From: Archaeoglobus veneficus SNP6
GTDB taxonomy: Archaea > Halobacteriota > Archaeoglobi > Archaeoglobales > Archaeoglobaceae
Length of the DNA stretch: 64,000 nt
Assembly: GCF_000194625.1 (NCBI RefSeq)
Contig: NC_015320.1
Location: 558,001 to 622,000, forward strand
Direction of reading: 5' to 3'
Numbering within the stretch: position 1 is the first letter of the stretch; the number at the start of each line of letters is the position of its first letter. This document shows positions 53,136 to 61,270 of this stretch, piece by piece. The notes under the pieces are model-generated. The model did not search any database and had not been told where the DNA came from. It was given only the letters and a program-made list of their open reading frames with translations. Both the position numbers and the translations under genes were made by a program.

Positions 53136-56100
53136 CAAAAAAGCCCTCCTCGAGGAAATTCGCTCAAAACTAAGACTTGAAGACCTTATCGACTTAACAG
53201 GCTTTAAGCTCATTGGTGGGGAGTACAGGGGACCCCACCCAGTTCATGGATCCACTACAGGAACAAACCTTGCCGTCAACCTCGATAACCAGGTTTGGTA
53301 CTGTTTCCGCTGCCAGAGTGGAGGAGACGCTCTCGCTTGGCTTGCAGTTCAGGAGGGTCTCATCGATTGCAGCGAAGCCGATGACATAGCCCATGTTTTC
53401 CCTGAGGTGCTCCGTATAGCCTGCGAAAGGCTTGGCATCGACTTCAACACCACACCAGAGGATAGGAGAGCGTGGCGGAAGCTAAGAGAAGAGGAACAAC
53501 TCCTTGAAGCGATGTTCAAGGAAGCTCTTGCGTTCTTCAGAGAGCAGCTCGAAGACTGCCCCGATGTTAAGGAATGGATCAGAGAGAAATATGGCCTCTC
53601 TTGGAATGATGAGCTTCTGGAGAAGTTTGGTATTGGCTATTGCCCCCCTGATGGAGATCGTTTAGCAAAACACCTCATTACAAAGTTCGGAGAGGTTAAT
53701 GCCTTAAAAACAGGCCTTATAATCCCAACAAAGGACGGCTACAGGGATTTCTTCGCTGGAAGAGTAGTTTTTCCATACTTCGTGAGAGGTAAGCCAGCGT
53801 ACTTCATAGCCCGCCAGACTCCTTGGACTCCTGACGGACCGACAAAGGAAGCAAAATATCTGAAGCAGCTTAAGAAGTCAGACAACCACCAGTATGTAAG
53901 TTCTCTCGTTGAAGAGCCTATTTACGGGATCGATAGCCTGAGAGGGGCTAAGGAAGTCGTAATAACCGAGGGTATAGCCGACGCAATCACAGCAATAGCG
54001 AACGGCTTTCCAGCAATCTCTCCCGTGACGACTCGCTTTAAGGCTGAACACGTTCCAGATCTGCAGAAGTACGTCAGGGGAAGGACGATCTACATTGTCA
54101 ACGATAACGAAGAGTCGGGAGCTGGACTTAGAGGTGCTCTCGCAATTTTAAGGAGTATAGAGGGAGACGCAAGACTCGTAATCCTCCCAAGGCCTGAAGG
54201 CATCGAGAAGATCGACGTAAATGATTACTTCAAAGCTCTCACCGCTGAGGAGTTCAGGGAACTTCTGGACAAGGCCGTGCCAAAAGAAGAGGCGTTACTA
54301 CGTTTCTCGGATTCAGTGGTGGACATATTCAGAGTAGTTCTGAAGGAAAAGGCCATTGACCCGGATAAGGCGTTCGGGATCTGGCAAAACAAAGAACAGT
54401 ACTGGAAGTACGTTCCCCTTGAAGAAGCCTTACCAAATGACGCCAAGCTCGCTATTGCTGCCTTCAGAAGGGACAAAATAGGAGAGATAAAGAACCACGT
54501 TGAAGCACCGATCCGCCACAGCGTTATCGCTGGCGTGACTCTTCGCCTTCTCCTGAAGTGCGGAAGGTTTCTGAAGGACGAGCTTAACAACCTCTACTAC
54601 TTCAGAGAGGACGAGAAAAGAGTTTACGAGATTTCAGAGAAGTCTGAGGAGTTCAAGGGGTTATTGTACGATTTAACCGGGCTTAACTCAAAGACTCAAT
54701 CTTTTAAGGAAGCCGTTGCCGAAGTTACGGCTTATGCTCTCCGTCACGGTGAGGAAGTTAGCGTTTACCGTGACTTCCACTACGACAGGGAGAGAGGGAT
54801 CCTGTATGTTTACCTCCAGAATGGAGAATATCTCGCCCTTGACGGAGAAAAAGTCGAAGTTTGGCCTAACGGGGCTAATGGAATATACTTCGCCAGAAAT
54901 AAGCTGGTTGAACCTCTGAAATACATCCCTTCAGAAGAGAGGGAACAGATAGAAATCCCGGGACAGATCGAAGAGCTGAGGAGAGACGGCAATCTGTTCA
55001 TTCAGGCTGTGTGCAACCGCACGAGCTACGATCCAAATTCCGAGCTGACAATCAGGCAGCAGAGAGATCTCCTCGCATTGTATTACTACAGCGTTCCGTT
55101 CGGGGATTTCCTGTCAACCGTTCCTCTCCTCGCCCTCGTCGGTGAGAAGGGATCGGCAAAGACCTTCACGTTAAGGCTCTTTGGGCGTCTCATTTACGGG
55201 AGACATTTTGACGTCAGCTCCATAAATCCGACCCCTTCAGGTGAGAGGGATTTCGTAGCAGCCCTTGCAAACTGGGGCTTCATTGCCTTGGATAACGTTG
55301 ATAGCCCTGTTTCATGGCTTGAAGATGCCCTCGCAAAGGTCGCAACCCGTGGCGTTCACAGGATGAGAAAGCTGTTTACCAATGCTGAGGAGGTTGATGT
55401 TCCGATACGTTCTTTTGTCGCCCTCTCATCGAGAGATCCCCACTTCAGACGTGATGATGTCGCTGACAGGCTCTTAATCATCAAAACGACCAGACTTAGC
55501 AACTTCATTCCGGAGGGTGTCCTCCTTGAGGCGGTAACAAAGTACCGGAACGTTGTTTTCTCTGAATACGTGGATGGCCTGAATAGAATCGTTAAGGCCC
55601 TGAAAGGCGTTAACTTGGCAGAGATAACGATTCCTCACCGTCTCGCCGACTGGGTTGCCTTCGCTCAGATCGCTGCCGAAGCTCTTGGTTTCGACGTTGA
55701 ATCTGTTAGGGATGCTCTTGAAAAACTCGATGAGGTAAGGGCGAACTTCACCGTAGAGGCAGATTCCTTCTATCTCATCCTAAAGGGCTGGGTCGAGACG
55801 TCGAACACAGGAGAGTGGCTCACAGCAACACAGCTCTTTAAGGAACTTCAGAACTTTGCAAATACGATAGGTTTGGAGCTTTACGTCAGAAATCCTATCT
55901 CTCTTGGGCGTAAACTCCAGAATCTCAAGGCAGAACTTGCCAGAATTCTGGGGATGGAAACAAAGTACGATTCCCACGAAAAAGTATGGTTGTATCGTTT
56001 CCCCAAGCCAGATAACCTCTTACAGAAGAACGATGATGACAGCAACGACCAAGATGAGGGGGATGGTAGTCCGGAAGAGTACGAGAAAAGGACTCTTTCT

Positions 56101-56481
56101 GATGGTTCAACCGCCTACATCCCGAAGAAGCTCGCAGAACTGAGAAGGCGAAAAGAGGAGGAGGCGAGGAAAGCCGAAGAGGCAGAAGAGGATGAAAACG
56201 AAACTGCTGGTTTTGACCTTGAAGCAGCACTCGGAATCCAGCGAGAGAATATCGAGGACCTTCTCGACGAGGACGAGGAGACTGAGGAAGATGATGAGGA
56301 TATCGAGTACGTTACAATAAAGATCGTCAAACTCCCGCCAGTTCGCGAGTTCATCGGTGTTGACGGTCAGACTTACGAAATAAAAGAGGAAGGCCAGATT
56401 TTGAGGATTCCAGCCCTTAATGCTCGTCCATTTCTGGAGAGAGGCTACGCCATAGAAGTTAAGGAGGGTGATGCTCCATGA
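53128..56481 (+). CDS. DnaG-like primase fused to an AAA+/SF3-like helicase
   Basis: The 1117-aa protein starts with a CHC2-type zinc finger (residues ~32-64: GPHPVHG and WYCFRCQSGGDALAWL). A DnaG-like catalytic core follows with TOPRIM acids in EVVITEGIADAITA (~277) and IYIVNDNEESG (~322). A P-loop helicase domain comes later: ALVGEKGSAKTFTLRLFG (~672), Walker B GFIALDNVDSP (~713), and SSRDPHFRRDDVADRLLI. A charged acidic linker and a small C-terminal domain end it. This bacterial-type primase-helicase fusion would start replication of the element. The family as a whole is not one I can name. Confidence 0.85.
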   Translation: MVDKKALLEEIRSKLRLEDLIDLTGFKLIGGEYRGPHPVHGSTTGTNLAVNLDNQVWYCFRCQSGGDALAWLAVQEGLIDCSEADDIAHVFPEVLRIACERLGIDFNTTPEDRRAWRKLREEEQLLEAMFKEALAFFREQLEDCPDVKEWIREKYGLSWNDELLEKFGIGYCPPDGDRLAKHLITKFGEVNALKTGLIIPTKDGYRDFFAGRVVFPYFVRGKPAYFIARQTPWTPDGPTKEAKYLKQLKKSDNHQYVSSLVEEPIYGIDSLRGAKEVVITEGIADAITAIANGFPAISPVTTRFKAEHVPDLQKYVRGRTIYIVNDNEESGAGLRGALAILRSIEGDARLVILPRPEGIEKIDVNDYFKALTAEEFRELLDKAVPKEEALLRFSDSVVDIFRVVLKEKAIDPDKAFGIWQNKEQYWKYVPLEEALPNDAKLAIAAFRRDKIGEIKNHVEAPIRHSVIAGVTLRLLLKCGRFLKDELNNLYYFREDEKRVYEISEKSEEFKGLLYDLTGLNSKTQSFKEAVAEVTAYALRHGEEVSVYRDFHYDRERGILYVYLQNGEYLALDGEKVEVWPNGANGIYFARNKLVEPLKYIPSEEREQIEIPGQIEELRRDGNLFIQAVCNRTSYDPNSELTIRQQRDLLALYYYSVPFGDFLSTVPLLALVGEKGSAKTFTLRLFGRLIYGRHFDVSSINPTPSGERDFVAALANWGFIALDNVDSPVSWLEDALAKVATRGVHRMRKLFTNAEEVDVPIRSFVALSSRDPHFRRDDVADRLLIIKTTRLSNFIPEGVLLEAVTKYRNVVFSEYVDGLNRIVKALKGVNLAEITIPHRLADWVAFAQIAAEALGFDVESVRDALEKLDEVRANFTVEADSFYLILKGWVETSNTGEWLTATQLFKELQNFANTIGLELYVRNPISLGRKLQNLKAELARILGMETKYDSHEKVWLYRFPKPDNLLQKNDDDSNDQDEGDGSPEEYEKRTLSDGSTAYIPKKLAELRRRKEEEARKAEEAEEDENETAGFDLEAALGIQRENIEDLLDEDEETEEDDEDIEYVTIKIVKLPPVREFIGVDGQTYEIKEEGQILRIPALNARPFLERGYAIEVKEGDAP

Positions 56482-56906
56482 AGTGCCCTTACTGCGGAAA
56501 CTTCCTCGAAAACACCCTCTTCAAAGCTCTCGAGCCATACCACGACGATTCCGCTGTAGTAGTCACCAACGTTGACTACGTCCTGGATGTCGGAAACAGA
56601 ATTAGGGCAATCATCGAGGAGAAGCACAGCAACAGGAAGGTTATAAGGGGTTACCAGGCCGTAACACTGAAGAAGATAGCTAAATGTCTGAAAGTTCCGT
56701 TTTACGTTCTCTTCTCGAAGAATGGCGTTGAGCTATACGAGGTTGACAGATTCAGCATAGTCCGCTCCAATCCCTACGTCAGCTTCGAGGATAAGGAACC
56801 CGTTCTTTCCGGCTCGATCTCTGACCTTGGAACCTTCCTCTATGAGAACTTCCTGGCTGACGCTCCTCCCTCAAGAAACGGGAGGAGAGGAGGGGGAAGG
56901 AGATGA
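56478..56906 (+). CDS. Predicted PD-(D/E)XK-type protein with zinc-like N-terminus
   Basis: The 142-aa product starts with MKCPYCGNFLE (a half zinc site) and contains TNVDYVLDVGNRIRAIIEEK, a strand-Asp...E-x-K core, then LKVPFYVLFSKNGVELYEVD. The same core is in the element 1 protein at 8675-9247. A nuclease fold is likely; activity is unproven. It overlaps the primase stop by 4 bp (ATGA) and the next gene by 4 bp. Confidence 0.55.
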   Translation: MKCPYCGNFLENTLFKALEPYHDDSAVVVTNVDYVLDVGNRIRAIIEEKHSNRKVIRGYQAVTLKKIAKCLKVPFYVLFSKNGVELYEVDRFSIVRSNPYVSFEDKEPVLSGSISDLGTFLYENFLADAPPSRNGRRGGGRR

Positions 56907-57088
56907 GGTACCTGAAAGTTAGGACCGAGACAGGTGGAGAGGGCGAGCTCGGAGAAATAAGCCTGTGGGTGTTTAGGGGAGAGTGGAAGGCAAGGAAGGA
57001 GAACGGGAGAATTTACCTCAGCTACGGCAGCATAACCTTAGAGATGGACCCAGAGACCTTCAATGAGCTCAGGAACGCCCTTTCTTAA
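56903..57088 (+). CDS. 61-aa beta-rich protein
   Basis: The product (starting MRYLKVRTETGGEGELGEIS, then LWVFRGEWKARKENGRIYLS) is a small beta barrel-like protein with a C-terminal helix DPETFNELRNAL. It overlaps the previous stop (ATGA). Possibly an ssDNA-binding or replication accessory protein, by position only. Confidence 0.55.
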   Translation: MRYLKVRTETGGEGELGEISLWVFRGEWKARKENGRIYLSYGSITLEMDPETFNELRNALS

Positions 57089-57107
57089 TCTTTTCGAGGT
57101 GTGGAAG

Positions 57108-57344
57108 ATGAAGGGCAAGAAGAACGGACCGAAGAAGTACCTTGCCGGCGTGGTGGACTTTGGGATCCTGGGAAGGAGAGAGGCCTACCTGTTCAAGAAC
57201 GAGAAGCGGGAGAAGAAGGAACAGCCAGCTTACAGATTGGTGATCAAGGAAGGCGATGCATGGAAGGAAGTTGGAGCGTTCTGGGTCCGAGAAAGCAAAA
57301 CGAAGGAAGTTGAGGAGGAAGAGATCGATCTGTCAGGTGACTGA
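57108..57344 (+). CDS. 78-aa basic/acidic protein
   Basis: The start MKGKKNGPKKYLAGVVDFGI at 57108 follows CGAGGTG; the longer frame from 57063 is rejected. A basic N-terminus, a beta-rich middle (AYRLVIKEGDAWKEVGAFWV) and an acidic tail (EVEEEEIDLSGD) are typical of ssDNA-binding-like small proteins. The function is not established. It ends 1 bp before the next gene. Confidence 0.55.
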   Translation: MKGKKNGPKKYLAGVVDFGILGRREAYLFKNEKREKKEQPAYRLVIKEGDAWKEVGAFWVRESKTKEVEEEEIDLSGD

Positions 57345-57345
57345 A

Positions 57346-57714
57346 ATGCCACGCCCACGCAAATCCTTCCCCATTTCTTTCTGCCTCTCCCTTAGAGAAA
57401 GAGGATACAGCTACGAAATGATAGCGTGGAAGCTTCAGCAGCTCGGCTATGACGTCAGCAAGTGGACGGTGATGAGGAGACTATCTCCCATAGAGAGGTC
57501 CTCGAGCTGTGGCCACAACAACCAGGAGACTGTGGCCACAGGCGGACCTGGACAATCAGGTTGTGATTTTGCACCGTCAACCAGCAACATTCAGCACGAA
57601 AATCCGGGCTTTAGCGCTCAAAGACTCGAAGAAGCCAGCATAGATTTGCTGGCTGGAGAGGTTGAGAGCTTTGATGAATTGGTGGACAGGCTGAAGGGTT
57701 GCCATGAAGCCTGA
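57346..57714 (+). CDS. HTH protein containing two iteron-like boxes in its coding sequence
   Basis: The 122-aa product starts MPRPRKSFPIS and has an HTH resembling resolvase/transposase recognition domains: LSLRERGYSYEMIAWKLQQL then VSKWTVMRRL. The middle (residues ~50-90) is low complexity, because the DNA there contains TGTGGCCACA twice (57508-57517 and 57531-57540), closely related to the TGTGGACACA array at 59890-60009. The C-terminus is helical (LAGEVESFDELVDRLKG). A related HTH is in the 58418 gene. It could be the factor that binds those repeats. Confidence 0.65.
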   Translation: MPRPRKSFPISFCLSLRERGYSYEMIAWKLQQLGYDVSKWTVMRRLSPIERSSSCGHNNQETVATGGPGQSGCDFAPSTSNIQHENPGFSAQRLEEASIDLLAGEVESFDELVDRLKGCHEA

Positions 57715-57787
57715 AGTCTTCACCATCCTTGCCGTCATCTTCTGCCTGTGGGCTTTGTCGAGATACCTCAGGAGGAGGCTGGCATGA
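57704..57787 (+). CDS. 27-aa single-span peptide
   Basis: The ORF overlaps both neighbours (ATG within the previous gene, TGA within the next start, ATGA). It reads MKPEVFTILAVIFCLWALSR and a basic end YLRRRLA. One membrane helix with a basic end. It is very short and supported only by coupling and composition. Confidence 0.4.
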   Translation: MKPEVFTILAVIFCLWALSRYLRRRLA

Positions 57788-58158
57788 TCAAAAAGCCTCG
57801 AGAGATCTGCCAGGTAGAAGGCTGCAAGGGTAAAGTCGTCATGCGCTGCTCCAATTGCCTCCGCTACGTATGCGAAAAGCACAGCGGAGATCTACCTCTT
57901 CTCTGCTCTGACTGCTCTAAAATCCCGGAATCTAAGAGAGAAAAAGAAACGATCATTGTGCTGCCAGCAAGCTCGCCTTATGCTTTTATCACCACAGCAG
58001 AACGCTGCTGGATAAGAAAGCTGTCGAAGCTAAAGGATGCTGAACTACTCGAAGAATTCAAGGACTCGAGGGGGAGAACCCACGCCGTGAAGTTTGCAAT
58101 CGACAAGCGGCACATCACATTAACCAGCAAGCCACGAAAGAGATACGATCACTTTTGA
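57784..58158 (+). CDS. B-box/AN1-like zinc-finger protein
   Basis: The 124-aa protein has an N-terminal cross-brace-like Cys/His set: CQVEGCKGKVVMRCSNCLRY, then VCEKHSGDLPLLCSDC, i.e. six to eight metal ligands in ~40 residues. The C-terminal half is a small alpha/beta domain (RCWIRKLSKLKDAELLEEFK). Such fingers usually mediate protein contacts. The start MIKKPREICQ at 57784 is coupled to the 27-aa ORF. Confidence 0.65.
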   Translation: MIKKPREICQVEGCKGKVVMRCSNCLRYVCEKHSGDLPLLCSDCSKIPESKREKETIIVLPASSPYAFITTAERCWIRKLSKLKDAELLEEFKDSRGRTHAVKFAIDKRHITLTSKPRKRYDHF

Positions 58159-58215
58159 GAATGCTATGAAGTTGGGATTTTTGCTCATGGTATGTGCATT
58201 TCAGGAGGTGAAAGA

Positions 58216-58395
58216 TTGAACCACGATAGGGAGTTCAGGAGAAGGAGATCCCGCACATTCAACGCTATCTACTTGAAAATTGAGGATGAGAAGGAACTCA
58301 TCGAAATCTCCTGGAAAGGAACCTGCAGGCTTGAGAAGGCCATCGACGAGCTGAAGAGGTTAATTGAGGAAGGGATTAAGGTTAAGATGAGGTGA
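58216..58395 (+). CDS. 59-aa small alpha/beta protein
   Basis: A TTG at 58216 lies after GGAGGTG and gives LNHDREFRRRRSRTFNAIYL, then a strand and a helix (LEKAIDELKRLIEEGIKVKM). The basic N-terminus suggests nucleic-acid contact. The open frame from 58192 lacks a ribosome-binding site. No family known. Confidence 0.5.
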   Translation: MNHDREFRRRRSRTFNAIYLKIEDEKELIEISWKGTCRLEKAIDELKRLIEEGIKVKMR

Positions 58396-58417
58396 AATCT
58401 CGTGAGAGGTGTTTGGC

Positions 58418-58879
58418 ATGGTTGACATCCACAGCATTTTCAAGCGGATAGAAAGAGGAGAGAAGATCTCCAGAAAAGAGCTGGAGGAACTGGGAATCAA
58501 AGAGAGGATGAGCCATAAGGAATGGCTGGAAAGAGTCAGGGTTGAAGGGATGGACGTCCACACCTACGTGAAGCTGAATCCTCCTGAAAGCGATGTGTTT
58601 GTTGTTCCAAAGGAGTTGCTGCAACCTCTCAAAAGCACGGGAAGAGAGGAACAGGAGAGAAAGCAGAAAGAAAAGAAAAAACAGCTTAAGGAGGCAGTAG
58701 GCAAACCAAGAGCTGACAAGTTGAGAAAGCCAAAGAAGGAGATACCAATTGAAAAGGTGAGGAGGCTGAGAGAAAGGGGTTACTCATACAGGCAGATAGC
58801 GCTTATTCTAAGGGTGGAAGATGGCATTTACGTTTCGCCCATGACAGTCTGGAGGAGACTCCGGGAATGTCTAATGTAA
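58418..58879 (+). CDS. HTH protein related to the 57346 product
   Basis: The 153-aa product starts MVDIHSIFKRIERGEKISRK after GAGGTG. A lysine-rich coiled segment (residues ~85-115) precedes a C-terminal HTH: VRRLRERGYSYRQIALILRV then YVSPMTVWRRLRECLM. The 'LRERGYSY..IA..L.....VS..TV.RRL' pattern is shared with the 57346 gene, so the two may bind the same or paired sites. It is the last rightward gene. Confidence 0.65.
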   Translation: MVDIHSIFKRIERGEKISRKELEELGIKERMSHKEWLERVRVEGMDVHTYVKLNPPESDVFVVPKELLQPLKSTGREEQERKQKEKKKQLKEAVGKPRADKLRKPKKEIPIEKVRRLRERGYSYRQIALILRVEDGIYVSPMTVWRRLRECLM

Positions 58880-58908
58880 AAATCTTTCATAACCTGATAC
58901 TACTATAG

Positions 58909-58924
58909 CCCGTAACGATACGGG
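58909..58924. terminator. Short hairpin after the replication operon
   Basis: CCCGTA-ACGA-TACGGG forms a 6-bp stem 30 bp past the last stop codon, followed by A/T-rich DNA. It may mark the end of the rightward operon. The region 58880-59106 otherwise shows nothing coding. Confidence 0.35.
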
Positions 58925-59106
58925 AATGAGACAATATTAAATTCTATTATAGAGTGCTCTTTAAATAAATAAAGCTGGCCATAAAAAGCAATCACAGCGA
59001 TGGAAGTGTTAAGAGAAGGCAAAGGGGTGTAAAGATTTCACCAAGCTTGGCTGGTGTAAAAAAAGAGAGGATAGAGGGTGATGCTGCATGCTGCTGAAGA
59101 TCGGGT

Positions 59107-59385
59107 TTACACAGCCCCTTCTCCGGCTCCATATCTTGCGTAGAGGAACATTCCCAGGACACCGAAAGCAATGAAGCCTATTGCCGTCAGGAAGTTGAAC
59201 TTCAGTATGCTGAATCCGAGAGTTCCTGCCTCGTTGATGAAGTTCAGAGTTGCAGTCTGGAATGTCAGGTCAGTGATCGTCCCTGCCAGGTCTATGGCGA
59301 TACCACCGGTGTATCCGAGGACTATACCCATGATCATCACTGTCAATATTATCGCACCTGCATGAATGGCCAGTGCACTTGTCAT
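59107..59385 (-). CDS. 92-aa protein with two membrane spans, possible coat protein
   Basis: Two long hydrophobic helices (AGAIILTVMIMGIVLGYTGG, residues 10-29, and FLTAIGFIAFGVLGMFLYAR, residues 65-84) flank a polar Thr/Asn-rich loop. This size and design resemble coat proteins of spindle-shaped archaeal viruses, but also ordinary small membrane proteins. An own promoter is likely in the AT-rich 59400-59510. Minus-strand GGAGGTGATGCGGG precedes the ATG. Confidence 0.6.
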   Translation of the reverse strand: MTSALAIHAGAIILTVMIMGIVLGYTGGIAIDLAGTITDLTFQTATLNFINEAGTLGFSILKFNFLTAIGFIAFGVLGMFLYARYGAGEGAV

Positions 59386-59511
59386 TTTCCCGCATCACCT
59401 CCGTCAGAAGGTACATTGTCATGATGATTTAAATAATTTTCTGATACAATAAAATTATAAAAATTTATATATATTTATTCTTTTCCTTAATCTTACTGGT
59501 TTCGAAAGTAT

Positions 59512-59715
59512 TTAAGTTTTGCTAAATGGGAGGTTGTGCAGTTCTGCAACAGAAACAAGGCAGTCTCCTCTTTGGTGGTATATCCTCAAAAACTTCCTGT
59601 TACGGTTCCATTTCTTGCTGATGAATGCAAAACCTGGCCTTCCACATCTTGGACAGATCACCTCAACACGGTAGCAGCCTTGGAGTTCAAGAACAGAAGC
59701 CAGCATATTTGTCAA
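59512..59715 (-). CDS. Small zinc-ribbon protein
   Basis: The 67-aa product has YRVEVICPRCGRPGFAFISK (two Cys) and later GDCLVS, with basic beta strands between (KWNRNRKFLRIYHQRG). This matches the archaeal zinc-ribbon-plus-basic-hairpin layout often found near integrases in mobile elements. It may bind DNA. Start at 59715 or at Met 4. Confidence 0.6.
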   Translation of the reverse strand: MTNMLASVLELQGCYRVEVICPRCGRPGFAFISKKWNRNRKFLRIYHQRGDCLVSVAELHNLPFSKT

Positions 59716-59889
59716 TAAATATCAGACTATATTTGACTTTCTGAGATAATAGATTATTTTACTACCGGAATTTTGCACCATCAGGCAGGCGTGTTCTAAG
59801 GTGATAACAGGGGTTAATGTGGGGAGAGGGGAGGTTCCAAGACACAACGTCGAAGAATCTTTCGACTCGCAAGGTTACAGGTCCAGTGT

Positions 59890-60009
59890 TGTGTCCACAA
59901 TCCTGGACCTGCATGCTGTGGACACAACCCTGGACGTCCACCTTGTGGACACAGTGACCAGGAGACTGTGGACACAGAACCCCAGGGATCTCCCAGGGAT
60001 GTGGACACA
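59890..60009. repeat. Iteron array of five TGTGGACACA boxes (candidate origin)
   Basis: Boxes: 59890-59899 (inverted, TGTGTCCACA), 59917-59926, 59944-59953, 59967-59976 and 60000-60009. Start-to-start distances are 27, 27, 23 and 33 bp. Two spacers contain CCTGGAC-type text. Nothing codes here. Such arrays are typical of plasmid/virus replication origins or of partition sites. Confidence 0.75.
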
Positions 60010-60011
60010 AT

Positions 60012-60072
60012 AGATCCCCATCCAGTTTACTGGACAAAAGTATAAAAGAAACTGTCCGGAAAACTGGACAGA
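60012..60072 (-). terminator. Dyads and T-rich tract downstream of int(C)
   Basis: On the minus strand, directly after the integrase stop: CTGTCC...GGACAG hairpin, a T-rich tract (TTTCTTTTATACTTTTG), then a TCCAGT..ACTGGA dyad. This could end integrase transcription before it reaches the iteron array. The repeated GTCCAGT/ACTGGAC sequence could also be a binding site. Confidence 0.4.
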
Positions 60073-61164
60073 TTAATTGCTGTTGATGGCTTTGAGAAGC
60101 TCCTCCAGCCTGACCTCTTCAGGCACAAGGTTGACCTTTCCCCACGCTGCCATGTACTGTTCATAGATCTCACTGGGAAGCTTCCCGTCATAGCTCTGAA
60201 CGTCAAGGCTGCCAGTGTTGTGTGCCATAATGTAGTCTCTTAATCCGGGATGTACTGCTGGAACTACTCTGCCATCAGGAAGCTGAATATTCAGGACGTT
60301 GTTGCACATCTGCTCGAAGAACTTTCTAAGGTGGGAGTAGGTTATCTTTCTGCCTGTGTGGACGGCCTTGATATCTATCCTGGTGAATGCTTTTCTAATG
60401 GAATTATACGGAAAAACAACGTCATCACGTGGTTTTTGCTGCTGAAGATGCCGATAATCGAGAACAGCCCGCAGCCATTCAACCACCACAGGATGGAGAG
60501 GAACCCAGTGAGGGAAGGACTCTTTGTCCTTCTCCTCTGGGACCCACAGCATTGGCGGGTTTCTGCTCAATGCCCTCTCAAAGTCCTGAAACGTTAGCTT
60601 TGAAATGGTTGCTTCGGGTCTTTGACCTGTGTAGGCTGCAAAAAGAACGTTTGCGATGTACTTGATCTTGGCGTAGGTATCCCTTATTTCCGAATTGTGT
60701 GGATCTCTGGGGAGATTGTAAATCGCCCTGATTACGTTTTTAACATCTTCTTCTCTAATGAGAATTGGATTAATTTTCTTGCTTGGCCTCTGGGGTTTGT
60801 CAAGGACTTCCTTGAGATCCCTGGCGAGAGGATTTCCCGTGGTTTTGTAGACGTACTCGAGGAAAGACTTGGTGTAGGTGTAGTACTTGTGGAGAACGTC
60901 ATAGCTGTTGTATTCAGACATGTACCAGTTCTGAAACTCTATCAATGTCCGGCGGCTCAGAATGCCCTTGGTTTTCTCCATAAGGTCTTTCTGAATCTTT
61001 GTAATCCAGTACCTTCCACCGTCTGTCTTGCTTTTTGTAAACCTGTATTGGATGTATTCCCTTGATATTCGCTCATCGACCTTTATTTCTGCTGAATTTT
61101 GTGTAAATCGCTCTATTTCAGCTTTGGGAGCCGGTGACCCGAGTTCAAATCTCGGCGGCCCCAC
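60073..61164 (-). CDS. Int(C): catalytic part of the element 2 tyrosine integrase
   Basis: The 363-aa frame opens with a GTG inside the att core. Residues ~20-160 are core-binding; the catalytic domain has the first Arg in FAAYTGQRPEATISKL (~195), YSHLRKFFEQM (H-x-R box, ~285), and the Tyr region YDGKLPSEIYEQYMAAWG near residue 340. Joined across attP to Int(N) residue 65, it forms a 413-aa protein. Restored only after excision, as in SSV-type integrases. Confidence 0.87.
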   Translation of the reverse strand: MGPPRFELGSPAPKAEIERFTQNSAEIKVDERISREYIQYRFTKSKTDGGRYWITKIQKDLMEKTKGILSRRTLIEFQNWYMSEYNSYDVLHKYYTYTKSFLEYVYKTTGNPLARDLKEVLDKPQRPSKKINPILIREEDVKNVIRAIYNLPRDPHNSEIRDTYAKIKYIANVLFAAYTGQRPEATISKLTFQDFERALSRNPPMLWVPEEKDKESFPHWVPLHPVVVEWLRAVLDYRHLQQQKPRDDVVFPYNSIRKAFTRIDIKAVHTGRKITYSHLRKFFEQMCNNVLNIQLPDGRVVPAVHPGLRDYIMAHNTGSLDVQSYDGKLPSEIYEQYMAAWGKVNLVPEEVRLEELLKAINSN

Positions 61165-61165
61165 T
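61121..61165. repeat. attR core of element 2
   Basis: Exact 45-bp copy of 51216-51260 (3' half of tRNA-Pro). Host or older-element DNA begins at 61166. A degenerate third copy with flanking int sequence is at 61753-61834. Confidence 0.93.
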
Positions 61166-61270
61166 CGTATTTTGCAGCGGAGGATTAGCGGGATTTAACT
61201 ATAATAGAACGGAATTCCAGAGGTAAGTTAAGGGTGGAGTTACTTCCAAAATTGGGATTGAATAACCTAA

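Larger units (their letters stand above)
51216..61165. mobile_element. Element 2: integrated plasmid or virus in tRNA-Pro (9.9 kb)
   Basis: It is bounded by an exact 45-bp direct repeat (51216-51260 and 61121-61165), and its integrase is split between both ends. Contents: a MarR-like regulator, RHH protein, a 1117-aa DnaG-like primase-helicase, a PD-(D/E)XK-like protein, two related HTH proteins, small zinc proteins, a two-span membrane protein and two iteron-like regions. No capsid protein is recognisable, so it may be a plasmid, or a virus whose coat is the 92-aa two-span protein. All frames appear intact. Confidence 0.88.

Noticed and set aside
59716-60013. Frames with VDT/GHN-rich text across the iteron array.
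   Set aside because: They arise from the repeated TGTGGACACA boxes and have no family signal.
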